64,000 nucleotides of DNA from Guadua angustifolia (Eukaryota > Streptophyta > Magnoliopsida > Poales > Poaceae): NCBI GenBank assembly GCA_036346375.1, contig CM070508.1:38646862-38710861 (forward strand), read 5' to 3'. The translations under genes were made by a program, and so were the position numbers. The notes under the pieces are model-generated. The model had not been told where the DNA came from. It ran no database searches and saw only the letters and a program-made list of their open reading frames with translations. How positions within the stretch are numbered: the stretch's first letter is position 1; each line of letters starts with the position of its first letter. This document shows, one piece after another, positions 10,204-21,408 of this stretch.

Positions 10204-11491
10204 ATTTGTGTACCACACAAGAAAGATCTTAAGAAGCTGATTCTTGAAGAAGCTCATGACTCTAAGTATTCCATTCATCCAGGAAGCGCCAAGATGTATC
10301 AAGACCTTAAAGGAAGATTCTGGTGACCGAATATGAAGTGTGAGGTAGCAGAGCATGTTGCGTTGTGCGATGTGTGTCAGAGGGTGAAAGCTATGCACCA
10401 AAAGCCCACTGGATTGCTACAGCCACTAAAGATTCCAAAATGGAAGTGTGAGGAAATTAGAATGGACTTCATCACGGGCTTGCCCAAGACTCAGAGAGGC
10501 TATGATTCCACATGGGTTATCATTGATCGATTAACCAAAGTTGCTCACTTCATCCCAGTAAAGACAACCTACTCAGGGGATCAATTAGCGAAGATGTACA
10601 TGTCAAGGATTATGTGTTTGCATGGTGTTCCCAAGAAGATTGTGTTGGGTCGAGGTACCCAATTTACCTCAAGGTTTTGGAACAAGTTGCATGAGGCGGT
10701 GGGAACTCGCTTGGATTTCAACACCGCATATCATCCGCAGACAGATGGCCAGACAGAGAGAGTTAATCAGATTCTAGAGGATATGCTGAGAGCTTGTGCG
10801 TTGGCCTACGCTACGTCTTGGGATAAATGCTTGCCATATGTACAGTTCAGTTATAACAATAGTTATCATGGTAGCTTACAAATGTCACTATTTGAGGCCT
10901 TATATGGTCGTGCCTGTTGTATCCCATTGAATTGGAATGAAACGGGAGAGCGTTCAGTGTTTGGGCCTGATATTCTCAGGAAGGCTGAAGAGCAAGTTGC
11001 CATGATCAGGGAAAGGCTAAAAACAGCGCAGTTAAGGCAGAAGAGCTACACTGACAATCACCGCCGTGATTTGAGCTTTGAGCCCAATGACTTCGTGTAT
11101 CTCCGAGTCACTCCCCTCAAAGGTGTAAGAATATTTCATGTCAAGGGAAAGCTTGCACCTAGGTTCGTTTCTGAGTCATCGAGGAGAGGTTGCATACGAG
11201 TTGGAGTTGCCACAGTCATTGGCAGGAGTGCATGACTTGTTTCATGTGTCACAGCTCAAGAAGTGTCTCAGAGTGCCAGCAAAGCAAAAGCTGTTAGAAG
11301 CCATCGAGTTGCAAGAAAACCTGACCAACAAAGAGCAGCCGATCAAGATTCTGGATGAGATGGAGCATAGGACTAGAAATAAATCTGTTCGCTTTTGTAG
11401 AGTCCAATGGAGCAATCACTCGGAAAGCGAAGCAACCTGGCAGCGCGAAGAGGACCTGAAGGCAGAGTTCCCAAACCTATTCTCTAGATAG
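10204..11491 (+). pseudogene. Integrase and chromodomain of D
   Basis: The HHCC finger is H-to-C from EEAHDSKYSIHPGSAKMY to CDVCQRVK, with W changed to stop at 10324. The core frame 10333-11235 has RMDFITGLPK (first Asp), then KIVLGRGTQFTSRFW where SDRGTQF is expected (second Asp lost), and HPQTDGQTERVNQILEDML (Glu kept). The GPY-type tail (FVYLRVTPLKG, GKLAPRFV) is followed by a frameshift near 11165. The chromodomain then reads PIKILDEMEHRTRNKSVRF and VQWSNHSESEATWQREEDL. It would insert cDNA and steer it to marked chromatin; it is inactive here. Confidence 0.87.
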
Positions 11492-11517
11492 CCCTACATC
11501 TCGAGGTCAAGATTCTG

Positions 11518-11532
11518 TTAAGGGGGGAGGTT
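11518..11532 (+). other. Polypurine tract of D
   Basis: aaggggggaggt precedes the 3' LTR start TGTAACATC and would prime plus-strand DNA synthesis. Confidence 0.8.
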
Positions 11533-12243
11533 TGTAACATCCCAAATTTTACCTTCGTGATTTAGCTAATAATGTTCTATTTCTATTTGTGGGTTTTGTC
11601 AATTTTTTGGATTTATTGGATTTTTCTGGGATTTATTTGAATTATTTTAAATTAAGTATATTAACCTTTTGTTGAAAACTAATTATATGTAGATAAAATA
11701 TAAATAAAGTTTAACAAAAAATATTTTATTTGGGACCAGAAACTAATTATAAAGTATTAACCTTTTGTTGAAAACTAATTATAAAGTATTTTTGAGATTT
11801 TTCTAGGATTTTTCTTGATATTTTAGTTGCCTCAAACAAATTAAACTATTTTCTGTAATTATTTTAAATCAAAAACCCCGAATAATCCGTTTGAACAAGA
11901 TTAGGCGGCTTCAAAGATCTTGTGCGCTACAGAGCTCAAATACAGGCGGCTCAACTCGCACCACGTATCAATCCCATCGGCCCATCATCCAGAAGCGTCA
12001 ATGCGAGCTGCTAGATCAAGATCAGACGGCCTTCATCAAGCAGAAATAATAGCGAAACCCTAGAGGAGTGCAGACCGTTGGATAGAAATCGAGTGGCTGA
12101 GATTAGATCGAGCCGTTTGTCGTGTAACTGATCTGGACCATTGGCTATTGCGAATGGATGAGATCACACCACATCTCGACTGTTGATCGCTAATCGAACG
12201 GTGGACAGTTGCCATTTCCGCGGAGGAGACGGGATTTCGCCAT

Positions 12244-12848
12244 TGTCGGTGTACTTTGCACCGGGGTACCCTCTCCGCCGTAGAAGTAATAGGCCCAAGA
12301 AGCAGCCTGGCCCAGCTTGGTGCCAGACGAGGAGCCCGTGTGGCCCCCTAGCGAGCAGCCTGGCGAGGCCACTCATTGACATTAAATGAGGTTCGAAGGA
12401 CAAGGCTACGGAGGCGTGTGTAATAAATGAGTCGTGGGTCGACGTGGAGGTTGGAATGATGGGTGTAATTAATGTGCTATAGATAAGTATAGCGTCACCT
12501 TCTCCCCTGCCCAGGCTGGTTCGTTTATATAAGAGCGCCTCGGTGCATGGAGAAGGGGAGACGAAAAAGACAAACGGAAAAACACACAGACATAGACACA
12601 CAGAACCACTGTAATCCCCTTCACAATTCCTCAACAAAGAACCGGCAGGACGTAGGGCCATTACCCGAGCTGGGGGCCTGAACCTGGGTAAATCATGGTG
12701 TCCATCAGTTTGTTGATTCCTGGATCTGTCGTTGAGAGACATTAGGGTTTTCAGCCATGAAGATGCCCTCTACCGAACCATATCTTCCGTCTAGGTTGTA
12801 GTCAACCCCGCTCGTTGATGGGATCTTGTCTGGTGCAATATGCCGACA
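12244..12848 (+). repeat. 5' LTR of A2 (605 bp, lacks the U3 minisatellite)
   Basis: It starts TGTCGGTGTACTTTG, has TATA ttatataag at 12535, and ends TATGCCGACA. Compared with 15974-16901 it lacks about 320 bases in U3 that hold the ggcgatcacgcc modules. Confidence 0.9.
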
Positions 12849-12875
12849 GGGGCGCGTCAGGTAGGGGGCTAGTGG

Positions 12876-13337
12876 TTGGCTTATTCGGCCATCTCTTCGA
12901 CGGATTTTGGCCTTCCGTCCGAAAGGACCCCACATCCGGTGATGGTGGGTTCACATTCGCAGCGGCAAGAGGTGGCGGAGGCTAGCGGCACCCAGAACAT
13001 GTCCCGGCACTCTCTCCGGATGAGGGATCGCCTCACACCGCCCCCGCAGGAGGGCGGTGGTGCCCCCATGGCGGCGGCCGAGCTCCCGATTCAGCGTCGG
13101 CTAGCCATGGAGGCCGCCATTCCGGCCCAAAACCTGCATGCGGTCCGTCGCCTCCTGGACCACCCTCCGGTGGAACTCATCGGAGACACCCCGGCCACAC
13201 CGTGGCTGCGGGATATTGTGGGCCTCGTGGACGCGGCTCAACCTCAGCGCCAAATAGGAAGACGCGCTCATCACCTTCCTCCGGTCCAATTTCGACGTGT
13301 TCGCCTAGCAACCATCCGATATGACTGGGGTCCCTAG
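12876..13337 (+). pseudogene. gag: gag N-terminus of A2
   Basis: The frame includes VGSHSQRQEVAEASG, QNLHAVRRLLDHPPVELIGD and PWLRDIVGLVDAAQ, the same block as in A1. The capsid core is deleted: the text runs directly into the region before RT (ALITFLRSNFDVFA, with W changed to TAG at 13306). No particle protein can be made. Confidence 0.65.
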
Positions 13338-14113
13338 GGAGGTGATCGAGCACTGACTGGCTACGCTCCCCGAGGTGCACCCAGTTCACCAAAAGATCCG
13401 GCACCAAGCACCGAAGCGCCAAGACGCCATTCGGGAGGAGGTAGAGAAGCTACTAAGCGCAGGGTTCATCTGGGAGGTCTCTCATCCTGAGTGGCTTGCC
13501 AACCCTATGCTCATCAAGAAGTCCAACAGGAAGTGGCGAATATGTGTCGATATCACCGACCTCAACAAGGCCTGCCCGAAGGACCCTTACCCCTTGCCGC
13601 GCGTCGATCTCATCGTTGACTCCACGGCGGGATGTGAGCTGTTGTGCTTTCTGGATGTGTACTCTGGGTACCATCAGATTAGCGTGGCAGCAGAAGATGA
13701 AGACAAAACTGCTTTCGTAACACCCATGGGCATTTATTGTTATGTTAGAATGGCTTTTGGGTTAAAAAATGCTAGTTCTACTTACCAACGTGCCATGCAT
13801 ATCACTTTCCGTCCATAGATAGGGCGCAACCTTGAGGTGTACGTCGACGACCTAGTCGTGAAAGTGAAGAAGAGCGAAGAACTAATTGAAGACCTAGAGG
13901 AAACCTTTGCCAACCTCCGAAAGAATTGCTTAAATCTCAACCCCGAGAAGTGCGTGTTCGGCGTGCCCTCCGGCAAGCTGCTAGGGTTCCTCATGTTCTG
14001 GTGGGGCATCGAGGTCAATCCTGACAAGATAGCGGCCATCGAGCACATGAAGCCGCCTGTTCGACTCAAGCAGGTGCAGTGCCTGGCTGGTCACCTAGCC
14101 TCCCTTGGGTGAT
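13306..14113 (+). pseudogene. Reverse transcriptase of A2 (Tat type)
   Basis: It has HPEWLANPMLIKKSNRKWR, DLNKACPKDPYPLPRVDLIV, LLCFLDVYSGYHQI, MAFGLKNASSTYQRAM and EVYVDDLVVK, so the YVDD catalytic box is intact. ACPKDPYPLPR and GLKNA.TYQRAM are hallmarks of the Tat lineage. A TAG at 13817 replaces the Gln of PQIGRNLEVY. A TGA at 14110 (LG*FI) ends the connection region. Beyond it the sequence jumps past the normal RNase H. Confidence 0.85.
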
Positions 14114-14189
14114 TTATTGCCCGACTGGGAGAGAGAAGTTGGCGGAGTTCGTCGCCTAGTCTCAAATTTGTACCCCGCACCGCCATCAA

Positions 14190-14700
14190 AAGACAAAAGT
14201 TGGCGGAGTTCGTTGCTGAGTGGACTCCCACCGCTCCTGAAGCTGAAGAAGTGCCCGCGCCTTCCCCAAGGACCTTGTTTTTCAACGGTTCCTTCAGGCT
14301 CGAAGGCGCGGGGGCTGGGGTGGTCCTGGTCTCTCTGACCGGTGACATCCTCTAGTACGTGGTCATCCTCGACTTCAAGGCCACCAACAATGTTGCTGAA
14401 TACAAGGGCCTGCTAGCAGGGCTGTGCGTCACCTCGGCGTTAGGCGTCCGGTGCCTTCGAGTTAAAGGCGACTCCCTGCTGGTCATCAATCAAGCGCGGA
14501 AGGAATTTCAATGCTCTGATCCTACCATGGCCACCTACATGGCAGAGGTCAAGAAAAAGGAGCGCCACGTCGAAGGACTGGGATATATCCATATCCCTCG
14601 ACGCGACAACCATCTGGCGGATGAGCTTTCACAGCTCGCATCCTCAAGAGCCTATGCTCCGGTCGGAGTCTTTGAAGAAAGTCTCTCACGACCGTCCGTC
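14190..14700 (+). pseudogene. Second (archaeal-type) RNase H of A2
   Basis: KLAEFVAEWTP leads into TLFFNGSFRLEGAGAGVVL, ATNNVAEYKGLLAGL, VKGDSLLVINQARKEFQC and HIPRRDNHLADELSQLAS. This is the additional aRNH domain typical of plant Tat elements. The first catalytic Asp (FDGS in this family) reads Asn here. A TAG lies at 14353 (L*YVV) at a probable Gln. The bases agttggcggagttcgt occur twice (14139 and 14199), perhaps a footprint of the deletion that removed the usual RNase H. Confidence 0.75.
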
Positions 14701-14989
14701 CTTGCCCCCGCACCAAGCGGGGAGGACGGTATCGCTGCCGCGTTGCCCGTGCGTTGCGGGGACGGACGCTGCCGTATTGCCCCGCCTCGCCGGGTGGACG
14801 GTATAACTGTCGCTGCCTCCCATCCAAGCGTGGGCGGCGGTGTGGCTGTCGTGCCCTCCGACTCCTCACCTTGGCCCCCTGGTCCAGGAGAGAAGACAGC
14901 GGTGCAGCCGATGCGGCACCCGGGGAAAAGCCTGGCCAAGCGGAGTACCCGGGCGATCACCGTGTGATCGCCACTCTTGGCCGGGAAGG

Positions 14990-15117
14990 TCAATGGATGG
15001 ACCCCATCCTAGGCTTCCTGCGAGACCGAGAGATCCCCGACGATGATGCCTCAGCTGAGAAGATAGCACGCAGGGCTAAGTGCTATACTCTGGTGGATGG
15101 GGACCTATACCGCCATC
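14990..15117 (+). pseudogene. Pre-integrase linker of A2, truncated
   Basis: WMDPILGFLRDREIPDDDAS then KCYTLVDGDLYRH is the segment that precedes the integrase zinc finger in Tat elements. At about 15117 it joins antisense-ORF DNA, so the integrase was deleted there. Confidence 0.65.
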
Positions 15118-15690
15118 GCCAGGAGCTCCACCGTCTCCTCGATGGTCAAGCTCCAGCTCTCGCGGACCTCTGCTCGTGTGCAAGGCACCCTGAGCAGGTC
15201 AACCCCGCTGTCGTCGCCGACGTAGAGCCAGTCGCTCCGCCAATTCTTCCAGTTGGAGCGCGGCTGCAAGGGAATGTAACGAAGAGCCGACCCATCACAG
15301 AGGCGCAAGTGGCAGCTCCCTGGGACCCCACTGTCGGGAGAGCTACGGCAAATGAAGAAGTAGCGAAAGAGGGGGAGATTGGGCATTACCCCCACGAACA
15401 TCTCGCAGAGGTAAGCGAAGGTGGAGAGAAGGACGATGGAGTTGGGGGAAAGATGAAGATGGTGGATCTCGTAGAAGTGAAGGACGGTGAGGAAAAATTC
15501 AGAGAATGGCGGCACCAAGCCTGCCATAAGTCGCCAGGTGAAGACGATAATCTCCCCTGGCTCGCAGGATGGCACGATGGTCCCTGCCGAGGGTGAAGGG
15601 AGCCCTCGGGTGCCATCCCGGCGACAAAATCCACCCGGCTTTGGCCAGCGGTGGAAGAAAGAAGAGATTGCACCATCGGAGCGGAAGCGA
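15118..15690 (-). pseudogene. Antisense ORF of A2 with mobile-domain-like region
   Basis: It is read against A2's pol. A start near 15685 follows a TATA box at 15773. The frame is shifted soon after the ATG. The main block reads PFSEFFLTVLHFYEIHHLHL, SPNSIVLLSTFAYLCEMFVG and VMPNLPLFRYFFICR. The pattern of pLPF..FF...L....L.PN.I..L..F...CE.F.G..P.l.L...fF matches the 'putative gypsy type transposon' / plant mobile domain proteins. It is cut at 15118 by the deletion that removed integrase. Antisense ORFs are known in Tat elements such as Grande; the function is unknown. Confidence 0.6.
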
Positions 15691-15772
15691 AGTTCTCCAA
15701 GCGAAGAAGGCGAAAAAGCAAAGAGCAAAATGTGAAGAAGATTAGAAGGCGTGAATTGTTGAGTGGGGGTGT

Positions 15773-15787
15773 GCATATATATAGACC
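15773..15787 (-). promoter_or_regulatory. TATA box of the A2 antisense ORF
   Basis: On the minus strand the site reads ggtctatatatatgc, about 95 bases ahead of the antisense ATG. It corresponds to 1036-1045 in A1. Confidence 0.6.
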
Positions 15788-15973
15788 CCCCACGAAGATG
15801 GTTCGCGAACAGGCAAAAGGCGTGGCGTTTCGGGTCCCAAGAAAAATCGGCGGAAGTGGGGAGGACCGAAGCGGTTGCGTGCGCAGAGGTGGTGGGCCCA
15901 TCCAAGAACGCACTGGCATTAAAAAGGTCTGAAAGCAATCGGGCGCAAGGCTTCCAGACGGCCCGAGGGCTAC

Positions 15974-16901
15974 TGTCGGTGTACTTTGCACCGGGTACCC
16001 TCTCCATCAGAGAAGTAATAGGCCCAAGAACGGCTCGCCCGGCTTGGTGCCGTGAGGAGCTCACAGAGCCTCTCGGGCGAAGCAATTTAGAGATCACGCC
16101 GCTGCTGTCAGCGAAAGCAGCCAGCGTGGCGCTTTAGCGGGTAGTCGGGCGACACGCCACGGGCGAGGAGCCCATGTGGCCTCGGCGAAAACTGGCGACC
16201 ACGCCCGCCCATCGGCGAGTGGGGGGCGTCTAGGCCTCCTTTATCGAGCCATGAAGGCTACCAAAAGAATGAGGGAAGGCTTAGCCTGGAAAGCTTCCCT
16301 CCCGCACCTCGTGTCGTCATTAATTATGAAGGATTCTCATCGTCGACGACGACGGCTCGCCCCTCCGACGCTCTTACCAAACCCGCCACAGAGCGCCGTG
16401 GTCCTGGACGGATCGGCGAGGCCACTCACCGACATTAAATGAGGTTCGAAGGATAAGGCCACGGAGGCGTGTGTAATAAATGAGTCGTGGGTCGACGTGG
16501 AGGTTGGAATGATGGGTGTAATTAATGTGCTATAGATAAGTATAGCGTCACCTTCTTCCCTGCCCAAGCCGGCTCGTCTATATAAGAGCGCCTCGGTGCA
16601 TGGAGAAGGGGAGACGAAAAAGATGAACGGACAAACACATAGACATAGACACATAGAACCACTGTAATCCCCTTCACAATTCCTCAACAAAGAACCAGCA
16701 GGTCGTAGGGCCATTACCCGAGCTGGGGGACTGAACCTGGGTAAATCGTGGTGTCCATCAGTTTGTTGATTCCCGGTTCTGTCGTTGAGAGACATTAGGG
16801 TTTTTAGCCATGAAGATGCCCTCTATCGAACCATATCTTCTGTCTAGGGTGTAGTCAACCCCGCTCGTTGATGGGATCTTGTCAGGTGGAATACGCCGAC
16901 A
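15974..16901 (+). repeat. 3' LTR of A2 (928 bp)
   Basis: It starts TGTCGGTGTACTTTG, has three U3 modules (ggcgaccacgcc type) around 16085-16215, TATA ctatataag near 16579, and ends ATACGCCGACA. Confidence 0.92.
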
Positions 16902-16960
16902 GCTGTTGTGTCGCCGCGGGACTTGGAGTCCATGTCCGTCACCCGCATGCCTCCTGAGGG

Positions 16961-16970
16961 CCTATTTAAG
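16961..16970 (+). promoter_or_regulatory. Probable TATA box of the D LTR
   Basis: cctatttaag lies in the GC-rich middle of the 3' LTR. The transcription start would be some 30 bases downstream. No experimental support is visible in sequence. Confidence 0.4.
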
Positions 16971-19510
16971 CCGCCACCCTATGCACTTGAAGCTCATCCT
17001 CGCTCACCGCGTCGCTTGCCCGCGTCTTATCACCCGTGCCACCATTGTTCGTGCTAAAGAGCTCACCGGAGTTCGCTTCGGATCTTCTCATCTCCTGCCG
17101 CCGTCGTGTCACCATTCGTTGTACCGAACCCAGATCCGAGCTCCCCGCTTCACGCCGCACCCACACCGCCATTTCTCGGTCGCTTGAGGACGCTACATCG
17201 CTAAGGCCTCGTCTTCGTCTTCAAGTCCGGTGACTTCGTGCCGCCGCACCGCCATCATCAAGATCGAGCACCGCCAGCCGTCGGATCGTCCATGGACGCT
17301 GCAGATTGAGCCACTTCACTAGGTTAATAGTGCACCGCTCGGGTAAGCTGCCACCGTCCGATCGAAGATGGAAACTCTGGATTGCCCCATGTGGGCCAAG
17401 ATCCGCAACCGTTAGATCTAATCTGGGCGGTGTAGATCTGGTAGCACTGCGAACCGTTGGATCGGGGTGGACGATCCAGATCGCGCCTCGGATAGAACCA
17501 ATCAGAAGCTGACACGTGTCATGTGACGTCATTGCTGGCATCAGCGGGTGCACGGCACAGTGCTGTGGATCTACGGTGTACCGACCGCACAGTGTACCGA
17601 GTCCGCAGCACAGTGCCGAGGCCACATGGCAGCGTCTGGTTGGCTCAGGTCCGAAGTTGATGCCAGCATGACAACATGATGATGCAATAAATCGAATTTC
17701 CTTTATAAAAATAATTTGGATGTTATTTGATTTTCTCAATTTTCTGATTTTTATGATTTTTGAATCTTCCGAGAATTTGTTCTCCCTCATACAAACTCAG
17801 ATTGAGGTGATTTAAATTTCTAAAAATTTGTAAAATCGAGATCTATCTAATGGTTGGTTTTGTTTGATTTTTGCAGTTTATTTTCAATCTATTTTGGGTG
17901 TTTATTTGTTTTCCTTTTCAATTCGTGTAGACGTCGAACTGTGCGACGCTTCGGAGTATGATTTGGCATCCCAAGACCATATTCCAGAACAAGACCAGGA
18001 GCTTTACCAAGGCAAGTTGTGCTTTGATCATGTTGAACCCATGTTCATAAAGTTGTTGTTTTGTTTTTACGATATTGCATAATATTTCATGTGTACAAAT
18101 GTTTTCAATCTAAATTGGGAGTTAGCTAACATACCTGTTGATCTATACCCTACCATGTTAATTGTATGCCATGATCTACTTGCCACCTTAGGTTGGTTTT
18201 CTATAGTTGGTTAATAATAAAATCAACATGGGATGGTTAGAACGGAGTAGAATGCTTAGCCATGCCACATCATCACATGTATTTGAATCATTCGTAATTA
18301 ATTTTGACTAATGGATTATGGAACAATGATGTAAACTTGTGTGTCATGTATGGTCACACAAAGAGATTGAGTTGTTGTGACGAGGAGATGGCGCAACAAT
18401 GTTGATATGTGGATAGCACGTGGTGCTTGGTAATCACTTAGATTGAAGCAAGTGGTAAGGACAAGTGTGCCAAGTTGGGCCTGATGGGCGCTGAGGGTAT
18501 GTACAAGTCTTGCTTTGATCACCCTAAGGACTTAACCTTGCAAGCCTTTGACCTGAGTCATTCATGCAACCACATGTCTGTTATGGTGTAGCCTAGTGGT
18601 GGTGTGAGACCTGGGTAGAGATAACCAGTCCTCACGCGGGGTGGCTCACTTGGTGCAAGAGGGGGCCCTAGATGTGGTACCAGTGTTGAAACCTCAACGG
18701 GTAGTGCTAGGTTAAGGCAGGGCATTGTAAAGGCTTTGTTATGATCATTCGCCTGTGTGGTGCATGGTTGCATCATGTGGGTAAAGTGCATAACCTCTGC
18801 AGAGTGTAAATCTATTTGGATAGCCGTGCTCACAGTAATAAGTATAACTCGGGAATTATAGTCAAGGGTTAGTTAATAATCTAGAAAACTAAATGGGATG
18901 CCAGGTTGCCTTATGGACGATGAAATTTGACTTAGGGTTGGAAACTTAGTTTACTTGAGAAACATTGAATCTAATTATTACTATTATTTGTTTTACTGTC
19001 TTTTCAATCTATGTATTGTATGTGTTCATAAATGTTGCTTTACTGTAAATAAGCCACACAGCCTTTCCTTTGGAATAAGCTTTTCATATAGTTATGGTAG
19101 AGATGCATTTTCTGCACAACTTGTTGAGTGCTTTTGTACTCATCCTTGCCATCAACAACAAATCAACAGTGGAGGAGTTGTCGCCCTTGCTGGAGGAGGA
19201 GTTCCAGGTTGACACGAGTCACTAGGCCCAAGCCTTGTTAGTCGCTTGTGGTGTACTGATGAGTCACCAATGTCTTTGCTACTTTCCGCTGCATTTATGT
19301 TAGTTTATTTTCGGTCTAGCCCTGTGTGGCTAAATAATGTAGGTGATCATAAGATCATTCACTAGCTATACTAATAAATGGAGTCTTATTATCCTTATCG
19401 TCATGTATGGTGTGATGCTTACCGATGTTAGGCTTTGTGCACCATCGTTGATCCTGGGACTAGTGCGGTAAAACACAGTGAGTTCGAATTGCTGAATTCG
19501 GGTCCCGACA

Positions 19511-20641
19511 ACTGGTATGGGACAGTCTTAATCTACTAAGTTGCTTGAATCTGTCTTTGCACATTGGTAGGCAGAAGAAAGTAGAAGCACTCTGGTTAGG
19601 TTTGCTTGTGAGGGGCTTCCACACCTCGGTGTGGGTAAATGCATTTCGGTACAACGGTGTACGCCTTATTATGGAAAGAAACCTTTGTTGTAGGGGTACT
19701 TCTCATATTACTATTACAAAAGACAAGGTATGTCTACCATTCTTGTTTTTTCTCCATGGCAAGGATTAACGTCACCGGGCTGGTGCAAAGTCGGGTTTAG
19801 GTAATGTAATGATTATGTTATGATCTCCATGCTGATGCACCTAAGGATGTGTGTTAAATGGCCTGGCAAAAATAGTAAATCATTTCTTATGGGTAAAGTT
19901 GTTCACCTCTGCAGAGTGTAAATCTAATTAATTAGCCATGCCTACGGTCAAAGGCGCTTGGTAACGTCATGACATAGTTAGGCTTTTAATATTTCAAAAA
20001 TGATTTGGTGGGAAATTGGTGTTTTGAAATGTATACATGTCAGGGGATGGCATAAGAATGGATTTGAACCAGTCGGGGAGACTACATTATGATGCTTGGT
20101 ACCTTGTTAATATTTTTTTATCACAGAAATCGCTCTTCTACAAACCTCGGTTTTAATCTTCCATATGTTATGATTTGTTTTTGCCATTGCAAAATTACTG
20201 TATAACCTTCTCTATTGTTATAACCTGCATTTTATTTATACTACATTTGTCAAACACTACAAGTCTTACTGAGTACACAATGTACTCAATCTTACTATCA
20301 TTATTATTTTTAGGTGATGACACAGAATACCCCGACAATATTTATGATCCTATAGAATGCGGGGATAATGATGACACCTTTTTCTAAGGATTTACCTTGT
20401 CTATTGCTTGAGGGATATGGGCATACTACAAGATGAAAAATGCGTCTGCTGTTGGTTTTACGTTTTTGGATTGTAATATGATTATGTGAACTTAAGATAC
20501 TGCTATAATTGTAATAATGTTGTGTATGGATGTGATGTCAATTTGTAAACTGTGCGTACTAGCTACTGATCCAAGGACCAGTACTGTATGCATAGGGAAC
20601 CCCTTGTTGATAATTCATTATCAAAAATGGGGTCGTTACAG
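19511..20641 (+). repeat. Last 1.1 kb of the E 5' LTR
   Basis: It ends aaaaatggggtcgttaca immediately before the PBS. It shares ctctgcagagtgtaaatct with the D LTR (18797 and 19908), so the two families are related. The bulk of this LTR lies left of D, outside the window. No gene is seen. Confidence 0.75.
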
Positions 20642-20644
20642 ATT

Positions 20645-20656
20645 GGTATCAGAGCT
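20645..20656 (+). other. Primer binding site of E (initiator tRNA-Met)
   Basis: tggtatcagagc lies three bases after the LTR end, as in D. Confidence 0.9.
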
Positions 20657-20904
20657 ATATAGACTGTAGGAAAAACCTTAGTCAGTATGGCTGTAAAATG
20701 AAATCACTAAGTTTAAAACTCATGCTTAAAAATTTATATATGTTATTCCATTAATATTTCCTTTCTTGTCTTAAGTATCTGTAATTAATTCTTATCTAAT
20801 TTTATTGAAAAAGTTCTAATCTTTCCTTTATCTAAACAGATGGATATCATATTATGTTATGAGAACAATGAAAGACAAGAGACTGGTATTGGGGGAATAT
20901 TAGT

Positions 20905-21408
20905 TTGTCTACTGTAGAATATGCAACTAGGTTGCATATTCCAGCTCGTGCTACAGTGGACGAAGGAGAACGCTATTTTGAGGGCTACGGTTCCACTACA
21001 GAGGTTGCCATGAGTGATGCTGCTTACACTACTGTAGTTCGCCTACAGCACGCGTTGCCTGAGCTGCATGCTACCAATCACCTCTATCCTTCTAGATCGC
21101 TGCAAGGAGATACTACATATCCTGACCCATCAGACATTTGCTTGGGCAGACTGCATAGCCTATTGGAATTAAGCAATGCGTCAGATGAGCACCATCGTCG
21201 TTTGGCGCAGGAGGTAGTCGAGTATCGTCATCTTGTGGGGTACTTGGAGGGTGTGATAGCCCCATTCATAAACATGGGGTTTATCTCCGGTTCAGTTATG
21301 GGTACCGCCGCACCAGTTGTTCCACTTGCTCCTGCTGACCCTACTGTTGCTCCAGCTTCTACTCTAGTTCCACCTACTACCCACCGACACACAGCACATA
21401 TGTCAGTT
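20905..21408 (+). pseudogene. Upstream ORF of E, 5' part (split by F1 and B1)
   Basis: This open frame of about 168 codons has MSTVEYATRLHIPARATVDE, FEGYGSTTEVAMSDAAYTTV, LHSLLELSNASDEHHRRLAQ and a Pro/Ala/Thr-rich tail. It stays open into the CAGTT duplication, where F1 begins. Removing F1 and B1 at their duplications continues the frame through 28929-28946 and 53536-53709 to a natural stop, about 230 codons in total. No known domain is recognised. The block TTEVAM...YPSR resembles D's upstream ORF. The ORF is not gag, which starts at 54897. Confidence 0.65.

Larger units (their letters stand above)
12244..16901 (+). mobile_element. A2: deleted Tat-lineage element in the D 3' LTR
   Basis: LTRs are at 12244-12848 and 15974-16901. 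The internal part keeps the gag start, RT, an archaeal-type RNase H, a pre-integrase linker and part of an antisense ORF. Most of gag, the protease, the ordinary RNase H and the integrase are missing. The flanks gccat (12239) and gctgt (16902) match at 3 of 5 bases, a weak target duplication. Interruption of D's LTR is clear from the pairing of 11533-12243 with 16902-19510. Confidence 0.88.
5554..19510 (+). mobile_element. D: Tekay/Del-like chromovirus with A1 and A2 inserted in its LTRs
   Basis: The order is 5' LTR remnant (5554-6128), PBS (6133), upstream ORF (6344), gag (7011), protease, RT, RNase H, integrase, chromodomain (to 11491), PPT, then 3' LTR (11533-12243 plus 16902-19510, about 3.3 kb). 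LTR ends are TGTAACATC and GTCCCGACA. The long LTR, initiator-Met PBS and C-terminal chromodomain fit the Tekay (Del) lineage. The two visible LTR ends (about 575 bp) differ at roughly one base in 16 by eye. Every gene is broken. Confidence 0.88.
11533..19510 (+). repeat. 3' LTR of D (11533-12243 and 16902-19510)
   Basis: It begins TGTAACATCCC right after the PPT and ends GGTCCCGACA at 19510, matching the 5' LTR end at 6128. With A2 removed it is about 3320 bp. It is GC-rich around 16902-17650 and AT-rich elsewhere. The only ORFs in it are short, with no recognised domain. Confidence 0.88.

Noticed and set aside
12164..12742. Minus-strand ORF of 192 codons over the A2 5' LTR
   Set aside because: It is inside an LTR, recurs in other A LTRs with different breaks, and has no domain.
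14754..15596. Plus-strand ORF of 280 codons in A2
   Set aside because: Its first part covers the linker, but beyond 15117 it is antisense to the mobile-domain ORF and reads low-complexity residues; it is a fusion artefact.
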